Source of the DNA: Algibacter sp.
GTDB taxonomy: Bacteria > Bacteroidota > Bacteroidia > Flavobacteriales > Flavobacteriaceae
Length of the DNA stretch: 51,438 nt
Assembly (NCBI RefSeq): GCF_029245835.1
Contig: NZ_JAQWOO010000081.1
Location: 1 to 51,438, forward strand
Direction of reading: 5' to 3'
Shown here: piece by piece, positions 37,175 through 46,831 of the stretch
How the letters are laid out: each line of letters begins with the position of its first letter
How positions within the stretch are numbered: position 1 is the stretch's first letter
The notes under the pieces: generated by a model
What the model was told of the DNA's origin: nothing
Seen by the model: the letters and a program-made list of their open reading frames with translations, nothing else
Databases searched by the model: none
Program-made: the position numbers and the translations under genes

Positions 37175-38395
37175 TTAAAAGTTTATAGCAGTTTCCATTC
37201 TATGAGGAGGAGGAACAACTTCAGACAGTAAATCGTCTTTATTACCATTATAGGTCTTTGTTATTGATTGTCCATCTCTAGTTAGACCTTTAAAAACACC
37301 TTTATCCACCAGATCCCATATAGCATATTTAGCCTGACCTATTAGGTTAATTAATCCAAAATGATTTTCAGAACCTAATGGATTTTCTGCATCTTTCCAT
37401 TGTTCATCAAATGCTTCAAAATAAAAACAGGAAATCATTTCTTTATTAGTCCACTCTCTCATCAATTGATAATATCTACCAGATTTATATTCATCTGCAG
37501 CTTTTGATCCATCAGCACCATAATGTTCATTAGAAATAGTTGCCCACCCTGTTTCACCAATATGAACTGGTTTATTTATGCCTAATCGTCTCATATAGTT
37601 TGCAACTCCATCAAATTGTTGTTGAGAAAACAATAAAGCACGTTGCATTGCAGCCTCTACTTTTTCAACATCAGATAGCATGACCTCTTCATCTGGAACT
37701 AACCAAAAGGCGGGATTATAGTGTGAATTATGCATGGCGTAGGTATGCATAGATATATAATCTACAGCTCTTATAAGATTATTTAAATCTTCTGTGTGAT
37801 ATTCTGCATCCCCTCCGCCCCATGATGAAAAATCATCTGAACTGGTTATCCATAAATCCTTAGGAAGCTGTCCTTTTTTCTTTAAATCCTGTAGATGGGT
37901 TACCCATTTTAAAATAACACTAGGCTGCACAAAATAACTCGTTGCCCATTTTACCATAGCCTCGTTACCAACGGCAATCACTTTTACGATATCTGGATAT
38001 TGTTTTGCTAAAGCTATAGCCCTAGCTATTTCTCCTTTATTTTGCTCACTTTCAATCTCATGATTTGGCTCTCTGTCTGTCCATGCGTTTTCACAATCAA
38101 TCCAAGCACCTAACATCACATACATTTCAAAGTTTGGGTCTTCTTTTTTCAACTCGCTAATAGCCTTCAATAGGTTAGGAGCTTGTTGTAATTGTACATT
38201 ATAAGTTCTTAAAATCTTAACCCCCATGGCTGCTAAGATTTTCATGTCTTCTTTAAGCTCATTTAAAGTAGGTTGAACATTACGCGTTTTTTTACGATAG
38301 CCTCCATAGGACATCGCTAAATAATTAGGGTTTCCTAAAATATCGGCAGCTGTTATTTGTTTTTCGGCTTTTGGCTTTTCGTTACGTCCTTGCAT
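37175..38395 (-). CDS. GH17 enzyme, long form, with an apparently lost lipoprotein signal
   Basis: The ATG at 38395 gives 406 residues of GH17 type, paralogous to the lipoprotein encoded next to it. The acid/base is E145 in IAVGNEAMVKWA and the nucleophile is E281 in PVHIGETGWATI. The N-terminus MQGRNEKPKAEKQ has no signal. In-frame codons upstream read ETKYNILTILLL before MQGR, which looks like a lipoprotein signal whose Cys has become Arg (CGT for TGT) and whose start has become ATA. The enzyme may therefore stay in the cytosol, or use an unusual upstream start. The core is intact. Confidence 0.85.
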   Translation of the reverse strand: MQGRNEKPKAEKQITAADILGNPNYLAMSYGGYRKKTRNVQPTLNELKEDMKILAAMGVKILRTYNVQLQQAPNLLKAISELKKEDPNFEMYVMLGAWIDCENAWTDREPNHEIESEQNKGEIARAIALAKQYPDIVKVIAVGNEAMVKWATSYFVQPSVILKWVTHLQDLKKKGQLPKDLWITSSDDFSSWGGGDAEYHTEDLNNLIRAVDYISMHTYAMHNSHYNPAFWLVPDEEVMLSDVEKVEAAMQRALLFSQQQFDGVANYMRRLGINKPVHIGETGWATISNEHYGADGSKAADEYKSGRYYQLMREWTNKEMISCFYFEAFDEQWKDAENPLGSENHFGLINLIGQAKYAIWDLVDKGVFKGLTRDGQSITKTYNGNKDDLLSEVVPPPHRMETAINF

Positions 38396-38446
38396 TAATA
38401 ATAATATTGTGAGTATATTGTACTTCGTTTCTATTTGATTTTGTTT

Positions 38447-41400
38447 CTATTTTATTATTGAAACTACAATTTTATTTACTTCGCCTTTTCTCTCAAAAAG
38501 TGACTTTGAAACCTCAGTATCCAAACTTATAGCATCAGATTTTGCTCGTTTCCCATCATTAAAAACAACTTCCAAACCGTTTGCATCTGACAATTGATAA
38601 ATGATTGGTACTTGACAATAAGTAAAACATAATGAATTTGCGTCCAATACCATCTCTTGCTCTTCCTTAGCTACATTTGTAAAACGGAATGTTGAAGGCG
38701 TTTGTAAAAACTCCTTAGTTTGTAATAAACTTGGTTTAAACCCTAGCTTTCCATCTTGAACAAATATGCCTAATTCTCCAAATCTGCTTAACACATCTTC
38801 TTTAACTTGTCCAGTCATTCCTGGCTGTTGTGCGCCTTTGGTAGCTGGTGTATGCGAATAAGGGTCGGTTGGTATTGCGCCATATAATTCTGGTGATTTA
38901 TGAACCCCAATACCTGCGTTAATTTCGTAATAATGGTCTAATAATCTACCTATTACATCATCGCTTTCATTGCTGTTTATGGCTCTCAAACAATTCTCTT
39001 GAACGGCCAACAATAACTTAGATACCATGTGCCAGTAAATAGAGCCTAAACCTTCATAACCAAAAAATGTTCCTGAACGACCTGTAAAAGATTTATGATC
39101 AAAAATAGCTTCAAAGGTTTGAAGTAATAATTCCGTTTCAGATTCAACTAAAGATTTATAAGACTCATCTAGATTACTTAATGCGTCTTTTAGACTATTG
39201 GCATTATTAAAATTACCGTTAAAATGATAATTCCCGTTAACATCTTTTTCAATAATTTGCCTGTTACCCGCAGCAACTAATTTTTTAAGAAGTTCTGATT
39301 GATTAACTTTATCTGAAGAAATATTGTTCTTTTCATCAAACCTTGGTAAGTCTTTATTTGGATACAAAATATAACTATACTGGTCCGCTCTAAACAACGC
39401 ACTACTTTTTAATCCGTCTAATAAATTTAAAGCTTGAATAGGAGAGAGGTAGCCGGCGCTTAACACCGCTACTTGACCTTCTAACATTTCTGATAAATAA
39501 GATATAGAAACAGCAGCATCACTTTTAACAGTCATTATGTTATAGGCATGATACATATTATCTTCACGCTTATTGGCATTAATACTGTGTTCTAAATAAG
39601 CTTTAGTTACTTCTATGAAACTAGAAATAGCCTCTAGCTTTAATTCCGATTTACCACTAGAAAACCCATTGTTATATATGGTTTCTCTGTATATGCTTCC
39701 AGCTTTTCCTAAACCATCAAGAACTGTTTTACGGTCTTTATCTGAAATGTTTCCTGCTAAAATATTAGCGTTACCTTGAAGTGTAGCAACTATCTCATTA
39801 AAGAAAATCGCTAATTCTTGAGAAACCTGAACCTCTTTAGTTTCTGCTTTTTTAACAATACCTTCAAAGAAATTTAAAAACCTGTAGATGTAATATAATG
39901 TGACCATAGATACACCATTACCTACTAAAGCATTGTTAGCGTCATTCCATTCTGGGCGTTGCGTATTTAACCAAATACCACCTTCTGGAATAAAGTTTGA
40001 AATTTTTGAAAGTACTGTTGCCAATAACTTTTCAACTAAATTAACCTTATAGGTATTTGATTTTTGGTCTAGTAATAAGGCACCATCAGCTCCTAATTTA
40101 GCCCTTCTTTCGTTAATTTTATGATCTAAATCATGATCAAAATCAATCGTATCTTTTGGGTTTTTTAAAGTATCCGCGTAGCTTTTAATTCTGTAAGGTA
40201 CATTAGCGTATACAAACATATTCTGGTTGAAACGTTTCCCTAAAGTGTTCGGGTAGTGGTCTTCTATAAATTCTAAGAATTTTAAGAGATAAATAATTTG
40301 ATGGTCGCCCCAATAACCAATATAAGACCATGGGTCGTTTTCTTCAATAATTTCCCAATCGAAACCATCTTTTGTTACACGATAAGGGTTATAACCATCA
40401 AACGTTGTTGCGTTTAAAAACTTATGAATCATCCCTTCAATATATTCAGGATAAGCGTGTGCTAAAGCTTCCCAATTCTGAAAAATATCACGCCAATTTC
40501 CTTCGTAATCCAAAATTTTAGAACCATCAACTTCACTTTGTGTGTTAATTGAAAACTTGTTCCAAGGTCTACTAGGATCGCCGTGTCTTCTACTAAATTT
40601 CAACGGTAAATATTCAAAACATAAGCGTTGAAAGTCAAGATTATCATCTTGCTCTGCTAAGTCTTTAAGTGATTTTAAACTAAAGGTGTCTTTTAAAGCA
40701 TTTAATACGGCTCCTTTTTGAGCAAACACCTGATTATTGGCCTTACTTATGTACTTAATAAAATCTGATTTTTCAATAGTATAGGCATCATCAAAAATAC
40801 CACCACGCATAATGTTAAATAGTGTATTAGAGAAATGTCTTGTATTAATAAGCGCATCTGCTGTAAGCTGTAATCCATCTGAGGCACCCGTTAAATCAAT
40901 TAAATTTGCTGTTCCTGCATCGATATCTTTTTGAACTCGATTTGATAAATCTTTATCTTTTTTAATAATTTCTGAAATCTGAACAACATCTGAAATAGAC
41001 TGATTTAAATTGGCCACAAACATCCAATTGTTTTGATGTCCTGCCTCAAGTTCTACAGTTGAAGATATGAAATAAGCGCCTTTTTCTGCTTTAACATCAA
41101 CTTCTTGAAACACGCTTTCGCCTCTTCTAAAATCATTTAATTGAGAAGAAGATAATAAATACGTTGGGTTTTTTAAACCTGAAGACCAAACAATATTAGA
41201 TTTTAATGATTCACTTGGTTCTGCTTTATCAACAATAACAGCACTTAAAGCGTAAATCCCTAAACCAACTTCAGCTTGTAGCTCATTCTTTTTATAAGCA
41301 TCAACCAAGTTACTTCTGTTGTTTTGTAAATCTGAAGTTACTGTAGCGGGTAATATGTTTTGTAAACCATCAAGCACTGTAACTGTAACTTTAGAATCTG

Positions 41401-41902
41401 TACTGTTTATTAAAGTGGCCTTTTTTATAAAGCCAAATTCGCTACTAGAATTCCATTGATACCTGTAGGTTAAACCTAAATCGAGGTTATTTTCTTCAAA
41501 TACCACTTTATTTCCGTATACATTTTTGTAAAGGTTTGTTTGTGTTTTATAGGTTCCCATTTGGCGGATTGAAAACGGTTCCCAAATCTGAGTTTTCCCA
41601 TTTAAATGGACTTGAAAAATAGCTTTACTACCTGTAGTTTCAGCCATTTCTGTTATTTTATCATCCGTATAATATGGAAATAATGAAAATTCAGCATTTT
41701 TTCGTCCTGCAGTCAAACCCCCGTTACTTGATATAAACATCCAGTGATTAGAATCACTAACAATGCTCATAAAAAATGGGCGCATTTTATCGCTGTTGGA
41801 AATCTTATAAAAAGATTCATTATCAAAAGTAACTAGTTTTCCCGTTATTTTTTCTGAAAGCTCTGTAGCTATCTCTTCAGATTTTAAAATTGGTTGGTTC
41901 AT
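38447..41902 (-). CDS. GH149/GH94-like beta-1,3-oligoglucan phosphorylase
   Basis: A 1151-residue protein without a signal peptide, so cytosolic. The N-terminal beta-sandwich contains HWMFISSNGGLTAGRKNAEF, and an (alpha/alpha)6 domain contains SYIGYWGDHQIIYLLKFLE and RPEWNDANNALVGNG. D654 in the latter is at the place of the catalytic acid of GH94-type phosphorylases. Length and context (GH16, GH17, GH30) point to GH149, whose bacterial members cleave beta-1,3-glucan oligosaccharides with phosphate to give glucose-1-phosphate. It begins after a strong terminator-like hairpin. GH94 or a related inverting phosphorylase is the alternative; a disaccharide phosphorylase would be shorter. Confidence 0.7.
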   Translation of the reverse strand: MNQPILKSEEIATELSEKITGKLVTFDNESFYKISNSDKMRPFFMSIVSDSNHWMFISSNGGLTAGRKNAEFSLFPYYTDDKITEMAETTGSKAIFQVHLNGKTQIWEPFSIRQMGTYKTQTNLYKNVYGNKVVFEENNLDLGLTYRYQWNSSSEFGFIKKATLINSTDSKVTVTVLDGLQNILPATVTSDLQNNRSNLVDAYKKNELQAEVGLGIYALSAVIVDKAEPSESLKSNIVWSSGLKNPTYLLSSSQLNDFRRGESVFQEVDVKAEKGAYFISSTVELEAGHQNNWMFVANLNQSISDVVQISEIIKKDKDLSNRVQKDIDAGTANLIDLTGASDGLQLTADALINTRHFSNTLFNIMRGGIFDDAYTIEKSDFIKYISKANNQVFAQKGAVLNALKDTFSLKSLKDLAEQDDNLDFQRLCFEYLPLKFSRRHGDPSRPWNKFSINTQSEVDGSKILDYEGNWRDIFQNWEALAHAYPEYIEGMIHKFLNATTFDGYNPYRVTKDGFDWEIIEENDPWSYIGYWGDHQIIYLLKFLEFIEDHYPNTLGKRFNQNMFVYANVPYRIKSYADTLKNPKDTIDFDHDLDHKINERRAKLGADGALLLDQKSNTYKVNLVEKLLATVLSKISNFIPEGGIWLNTQRPEWNDANNALVGNGVSMVTLYYIYRFLNFFEGIVKKAETKEVQVSQELAIFFNEIVATLQGNANILAGNISDKDRKTVLDGLGKAGSIYRETIYNNGFSSGKSELKLEAISSFIEVTKAYLEHSINANKREDNMYHAYNIMTVKSDAAVSISYLSEMLEGQVAVLSAGYLSPIQALNLLDGLKSSALFRADQYSYILYPNKDLPRFDEKNNISSDKVNQSELLKKLVAAGNRQIIEKDVNGNYHFNGNFNNANSLKDALSNLDESYKSLVESETELLLQTFEAIFDHKSFTGRSGTFFGYEGLGSIYWHMVSKLLLAVQENCLRAINSNESDDVIGRLLDHYYEINAGIGVHKSPELYGAIPTDPYSHTPATKGAQQPGMTGQVKEDVLSRFGELGIFVQDGKLGFKPSLLQTKEFLQTPSTFRFTNVAKEEQEMVLDANSLCFTYCQVPIIYQLSDANGLEVVFNDGKRAKSDAISLDTEVSKSLFERKGEVNKIVVSIIK

Positions 41903-41952
41903 TAATCTATTTATTTTATTAGGTTTTTTTAACCCTTAATGCACAATTTATG

Positions 41953-41990
41953 AAAAAGGCTAGCTAGTACAAATACACGCTAGCCTTTTT
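41953..41990. terminator. strong hairpin between surface and cytosolic sections
   Basis: AAAAAGGCTAGC (41953-41964) and GCTAGCCTTTTT (41979-41990) are perfect 12-bp arms, with T-runs in both directions. It lies after the PKD lipoprotein gene and before the phosphorylase gene, all on the minus strand. It should end most transcripts of the surface section and reduce, or separate, expression of the genes beyond. Confidence 0.9.
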
Positions 41991-42025
41991 ATTCTACTTA
42001 AATTATATAATTACCTCTTGTTGGA

Positions 42026-44422
42026 TTAAGGAGCTGCTTTAAGAGATACATTATCTATGTAAACAGTGCCTGTAGTTGTAGAGCCACCACCTATTAGCTC
42101 TATCAATAGCGACATACCTCCATCAACATTGGCTGCTGAGGTGAAAGGTAAAGTTTTAGTTGTCCATGCGCTTGAAACATTACCTTCTCCAGCTATAAGA
42201 TTATGCCTCACCGCCCCAGTTCCTGAGTTTTCTGCTGATTCAGAAAAGGTTGCTGCATTCAATATTGAGCCATTAGCAACAGGATCATTAACATCTGCTC
42301 TAATATCAAAAGTTACAACATAATTAGTATTTGGTTGAATAACTCCAACACCAAAACGTGTTTGCTTGATACCAGGGTTACCTCCTGGAGCAGTTTTTAC
42401 TCTTACGGAGTTGCTTCCACCATTGTTTACGTCTGTTACAATCTCAGAGGATGTGCCAGCCTGAATCTGAATAAGCTCCCAACAATCTGCATTTGCTTCA
42501 AAATCACCATCAACAATGAATTCACCTGCAGCTGGAGCAGGACAATCGCCAGTGCCACCACCACCGCCACCGCCGCCGGTACCACTGTTTAATTTTAAAT
42601 CATCGAAATAATAGGTGTTTGTGCTTGCAGTTGAAATATCAAAGAATATTACAATCTTATCATACTTACCACTATCAGCGGCACCAAAAGGAATCGTAAG
42701 CTCTTCCCATTCGTTTGTTTTGGTAGTACTTGTTGTAGATTCTCTATCGCCTGAATTGACAGCTCCTTCTGTTGATTTATCTTCTAGTTTTAAAGTTACT
42801 TTATAACCAGACTGAGGAGAAAATACTTTTATTGTGAAATTATCTCCATCTGCAAACGTAAATTTATCAGCAAAATCTAATTGTAGATTATCCCAAGGCT
42901 GTACATTCGATTTTGTTACTTTACCTACTTTACATGAATTGTTTGCGGTTGCACTAAAATCTGGGTTATCCACATACTCATAGGTTACATTATCTTGGAA
43001 AAATTTACCATCAGTCCCCTTTGTAGGTATAGTACCAGGGTCAGTCGCAAACGTTAAGTCTAAGTCTGCTGCGGTTAGTGATTGAGGTGCATCTGCAACA
43101 CAATTATCGCCACCGCCGCCGCTAGTATTTAATTTTATATCATCAATATAATACACGTTGGTATTTGCATCTCCTTGTAAATCAAAGAATATTACCATTT
43201 TATCATATTTACCGCTATCTACTGCATTAAACGGAATTGTAAGCTCTTCCCATTCGTTAGTTTTAGTAGTCTGAGTTGTAGATAATACATCTCCTGAATT
43301 AACAGCGCCTTCGGTTGTTTTATCTTCTAACTTCATTGTTACGTTATAGCCTGAAACCGGAGAATACACTTTTATTGTGAAATTATCTCCATCTGAAAAC
43401 GTAAATTTGTCGTCAAAATTAATTTGTAAGTTATCCCAAGGCTGCACACCCGATTTTGTTACTTTACCAACTTTACAAGATCTGTTAGCATCCGTAGAAC
43501 CATCTGGATTATCGGCATATTCATAAGTTACATTGTCTTCACTTACAGAAGAAATACCACCTCCTGCAATTGCCGGATCGCTTAAAAACGTAATGTTAAG
43601 ATCTGCAACGTTTAAAGACTCTTCTGTTTCTGGCGTACAAAGTGGAGCAGGAGTTTCAATTTGCATCACATCATCCATATAAAACGTACCCGATGCTGTA
43701 CCAAATCCATCAACAAATAACACTAATTTTGAGTATGAGGTTGTTTCAGAAAAACTAAACAAAAGTTCTTCCCATCCACTACCAGTATGGCTTACAATTA
43801 CATCTGAAGTAGATGACGATCCTTCCTCTAGTTTTAATAAAATATCTACCGCAGCGTCTGCCCAAAAATTCATTTTAATAGTTCCTCCTGTTGCTAAATT
43901 GATAGCTGAACCTAATTCAAAAAATATACCTTCAAAGGTCGCACCACTATTCGTTATAGCACCTACTTTAGAGGCTACACTGTTTGAGCCACCAGGAGCG
44001 GGGTTATCAACTACTGCAAAAGAAGTACCATCAAAAGCCGTTGGCTCATATACGGTATTTGCGCCATCAAAAGTGATTGGCAATGTGGCTATTTCAGGAA
44101 TTAAAATGGTTATCTCATCTTGAAACGTATCTGAAGATCCAGAAACGGCAGACGCCTTTAAAACAACGGTATAAGTACCATTTTGGTAAGCCTTAACAGG
44201 GTTAATGAGTGTAGAGCCGCTTTGATCTCCAAAATCCCAAGTATAATTTGTGGCGTCTGTTGATAGATTAATAAAAGTTACCACCCCTGTATCTGCATTA
44301 AGAGTATACGTAAAGCCTGCAAGAACTTTTGGTAAATTCGTGTCATCCTCTTCGCAACCTATAAAGGTTATAGCCAAGATTAAAATTGAAATCTGTTTAA
44401 ATGTTCTGATTAATTTTTTCAT
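42026..44422 (-). CDS. PKD/CBM surface glycan-binding lipoprotein
   Basis: A 798-residue lipoprotein (signal ending ITFIGC, Cys23, then an acidic EEDD export-type signal). A PKD domain (about 35-105, NYTWDFGDQSGSTLINPV) is followed by a first CBM-like sandwich (about 110-258), two tandem CBM repeats of about 181 residues (from residues 262 and 441), a Gly-rich linker (about 612-625), and a last CBM (about 627-798, ending VYIDNVSL). It has no catalytic motif. PKD-containing binding lipoproteins occur in laminarin loci of marine flavobacteria, and this one probably captures glucan at the surface. It ends before the hairpin at 41953. Confidence 0.85.
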   Translation of the reverse strand: MKKLIRTFKQISILILAITFIGCEEDDTNLPKVLAGFTYTLNADTGVVTFINLSTDATNYTWDFGDQSGSTLINPVKAYQNGTYTVVLKASAVSGSSDTFQDEITILIPEIATLPITFDGANTVYEPTAFDGTSFAVVDNPAPGGSNSVASKVGAITNSGATFEGIFFELGSAINLATGGTIKMNFWADAAVDILLKLEEGSSSTSDVIVSHTGSGWEELLFSFSETTSYSKLVLFVDGFGTASGTFYMDDVMQIETPAPLCTPETEESLNVADLNITFLSDPAIAGGGISSVSEDNVTYEYADNPDGSTDANRSCKVGKVTKSGVQPWDNLQINFDDKFTFSDGDNFTIKVYSPVSGYNVTMKLEDKTTEGAVNSGDVLSTTQTTKTNEWEELTIPFNAVDSGKYDKMVIFFDLQGDANTNVYYIDDIKLNTSGGGGDNCVADAPQSLTAADLDLTFATDPGTIPTKGTDGKFFQDNVTYEYVDNPDFSATANNSCKVGKVTKSNVQPWDNLQLDFADKFTFADGDNFTIKVFSPQSGYKVTLKLEDKSTEGAVNSGDRESTTSTTKTNEWEELTIPFGAADSGKYDKIVIFFDISTASTNTYYFDDLKLNSGTGGGGGGGGTGDCPAPAAGEFIVDGDFEANADCWELIQIQAGTSSEIVTDVNNGGSNSVRVKTAPGGNPGIKQTRFGVGVIQPNTNYVVTFDIRADVNDPVANGSILNAATFSESAENSGTGAVRHNLIAGEGNVSSAWTTKTLPFTSAANVDGGMSLLIELIGGGSTTTGTVYIDNVSLKAAP
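42554..43639. repeat. tandem intragenic duplication of a 543-bp CBM unit
   Basis: Two adjacent units of 543 bp (181 codons) in the PKD lipoprotein gene are highly similar, for example the AAGCTCTTCCCATTCGTT segments at 42698 and 43241. Both encode a CBM-like domain with DGDNFTIKV and KTNEWEELTIPF. Confidence 0.85.
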
Positions 44423-44435
44423 TGTCGTTTTTTTA

Positions 44436-45338
44436 TTAGTTGTTACTTCTTTTGTATACTCTTACATAATCTACGAGCATGGATTGAGGAAATATTTCGT
44501 CGCTGTCCGGATTTCCAGGAAATGCACCACCAACAGCTAGATTAAGAATAATGTAATAAGGCTTATTAAATACCCATTCGCCTAACTCTCCAGTTAAATT
44601 GGCAGGTGTTACGTTAAGATCGGCAGGTGTTATTTGATTATATAATACATCGTCTACATAAAAATTTATATAGTCTGGACCCCATTCAATACCAAATATG
44701 TGGAATCCATTATCTATTCGCTCCTCTAAATCGTAACTTTTTGTGATTTGTCCTTGAGGAAGCGTTAAGCCTGAATACCCCGGGCCATGAACTGTTCCGC
44801 TAATAGACGTTGGCTCATCCCTTCTATATTCCATAATGTCAATTTCTCCGCATAACGGCCAATTTGAATCGAGTTGCTCTCCAACATCCTCGCAATCTGC
44901 TCCGAGTAACCAAAAGGCTGGCCATAAACCTGAACCAGACGGAACTTTTATTCGCGCTTCGAAACGCCCATACTGTTGTTCAAACAACCCTTTAGTAGAA
45001 AGTCTCGCCGAAGTAAAGGTGGCATTTTGAAAGTCTTCTTTCTGTGCCGTAATAAGCAACATCCCATTTTGTACCGATACATTTTTAGAACGATCTGTAT
45101 AAGACTGTAGCTCATTATTTCCCCATCCGTCAAAACCCGTTCCAGTATCGTAACCCCAAATGGCAGGATTTGGAACACCATCAACATCAAACTCGTCTGC
45201 CATAACAAGTACGTTAAAAGTTGTCACTGTTTGTTTCTCATCTGTTTCACAACTATAGATAACTAAAACCGCTACCAATAGAAAAGACATAAAGAGTAAG
45301 GTTTTTTCCTTTATTTTATATGTTTTTGTTTTATTCAT
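44436..45338 (-). CDS. GH16 endo-beta-1,3-glucanase (laminarinase) lipoprotein
   Basis: A 300-residue lipoprotein (signal ending VLVIYSC, Cys30). The GH16 jelly roll has the catalytic motif GEIDIMEY with nucleophile E165, D167 and acid/base E170, and the preceding SGSGLWPAFWLLG typical of laminarinases. The C-terminus is PQSMLVDYVRVYKRSN, as in GH16 beta-1,3-glucanases, and there is no extra binding module. It should be surface-exposed and cut internal beta-1,3 bonds of laminarin. It lies 13 bp before the PKD lipoprotein gene and 32 bp after the interrupted binding protein. Confidence 0.93.
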   Translation of the reverse strand: MNKTKTYKIKEKTLLFMSFLLVAVLVIYSCETDEKQTVTTFNVLVMADEFDVDGVPNPAIWGYDTGTGFDGWGNNELQSYTDRSKNVSVQNGMLLITAQKEDFQNATFTSARLSTKGLFEQQYGRFEARIKVPSGSGLWPAFWLLGADCEDVGEQLDSNWPLCGEIDIMEYRRDEPTSISGTVHGPGYSGLTLPQGQITKSYDLEERIDNGFHIFGIEWGPDYINFYVDDVLYNQITPADLNVTPANLTGELGEWVFNKPYYIILNLAVGGAFPGNPDSDEIFPQSMLVDYVRVYKRSNN

Positions 45339-45370
45339 CTTTTTATTTTTTGAATTTTATATTATCTAAC

Positions 45371-46825
45371 TTATTCCTTATAGAAGTAAATATTATCTAG
45401 TATGAAGTCTGGACCGCCTGCTAAAATTAGTGCTCCCAAATTGTTCTTTTGAGTAGCAAGTCCCGCATCTAACGGAATATCTATAGATGTCCATGATCCA
45501 ACTGCTAATCCATTTGCATCAAACCTTTTATCTTTATCATCACCATCAGGATTACCGGTAAAAACATTCGTTTCTATTTCGCCATTCGCTCCTACATCCC
45601 TTATTTGTATATTAACATTGGTACCCGCATTTTCTGTATAAATATCAATATGCAAATGTGTTAACGTCGAGGCGTCTATTGTGCTATCGAAAATAATGCC
45701 TGTAAAATTATTATTTGTATATGCCTGCACCTGTTGACCAGTTGACCCTAATTCAGTTGTTTGTGTTGTAGAGCCGCCAAAACCGGGACTAAAATTACTA
45801 GTAGTAGCAGGGGTATAGGCATCACTATAAATAGACTTAACATCTATTGCTGGTCGGGTTGGAACTGGAGCAAGGTCTAACCCTCCACTCGAAGTGATAG
45901 TTAATGAGCCCTCTGCTTTAATTCCAGATAGCGCAGCTGTTATTTCTGCTGTACCCTCACCAATAATACTTACAATCCCATTCTCATCAACAATAGCAAC
46001 ATCGGTATTAGATGATGAAAAATCAAAATACCTAGGAGCAGCGTTAACTACAACATCTAGTCCATTAATATTATATTTTGGCTGTAAGCCCGATGCCGCA
46101 AGATTAATTTCACTTCCTGTAAATGTTTGTACTTCCGCATCTTCTCCTCCCAAAATAATCGGTCTTGGTTGAGACACCGATCCTAAATTTTCAAATTTAA
46201 GTTCGTCTATCCAAAAGGTAAATCCCATACCACCAGTACTTTGAGATCCTGCAGAGAAAAGAAACATCCCTCTTTCTTGTACTAATTTAGAAGGATCAGG
46301 AATTGGAATAACATATTTTTTCCACGTTGTAGATAGCTGAATATTTTGCAAGCTCGTAGCATACTTGTCTCCAACAAAACCTTCTGGAAAATCATCGCCA
46401 AACGTTGTGCCAAAACCAACATCCCCAACTGTTGCTGTTGTAGTGCCTTTTGCCCAAAACGTAAGGGCATTATACCTAGTTAAATCTCTTCACTCTCCGC
46501 GATCTCTAAAAATACCCCCTATATAAGTTCCGTCAGGATCTGTATCCGAAGGAACAGCAATTCTGATAGATGTTGTGCCTGCATAAATATCCTTATTACT
46601 CACACCAAAGCCTTCCGTATTAGCGCCCGTTGCAGGATCAAACGACACAAAGAATTGATCGGTAAGTCCAACAGGATTATCAGTAAATATTTCGGCATTG
46701 CTTGGAAATGTAGCAAAAACCGCTTCATCAGATAGTTCTCTATCACAACTCACTACCATAGTGAGTATGCAGCCAAGAATAGCTGTTATTTTTGTATATG
46801 TAAATTTTATGTTTTTCATTTTCAT
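45371..46825 (-). pseudogene. glycan-binding lipoprotein with an in-frame TGA
   Basis: One continuous frame of 485 codons, broken only by a TGA at 46490-46492 (codon 112, in the context DRGE-stop-RDLTRYNALTFWA). It starts with a lipoprotein signal (VVSC, Cys27). A CBM-like domain (about 35-210) contains the TGA; a Big_2-type Ig domain (about 218-315) and a C-terminal CBM-like domain (about 330-484, ending FILDNIYFYKE) follow. The C-terminal domain is homologous to one in the T9SS protein at 22468. The intact form would be a surface glycan-binding protein. Either a one-base nonsense mutation or a sequencing error is present. Confidence 0.8.
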
Positions 46826-46831
46826 CTTATT

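Noticed and set aside
46282-46470. Separate small minus-strand gene inside the binding lipoprotein.
   Set aside because: It is a different frame of the interrupted gene, without start or codon support.
46490-46492. The TGA as a selenocysteine or recoding site.
   Set aside because: No SECIS-like hairpin is visible and a binding domain has no use for Sec. A nonsense change or error is simpler.
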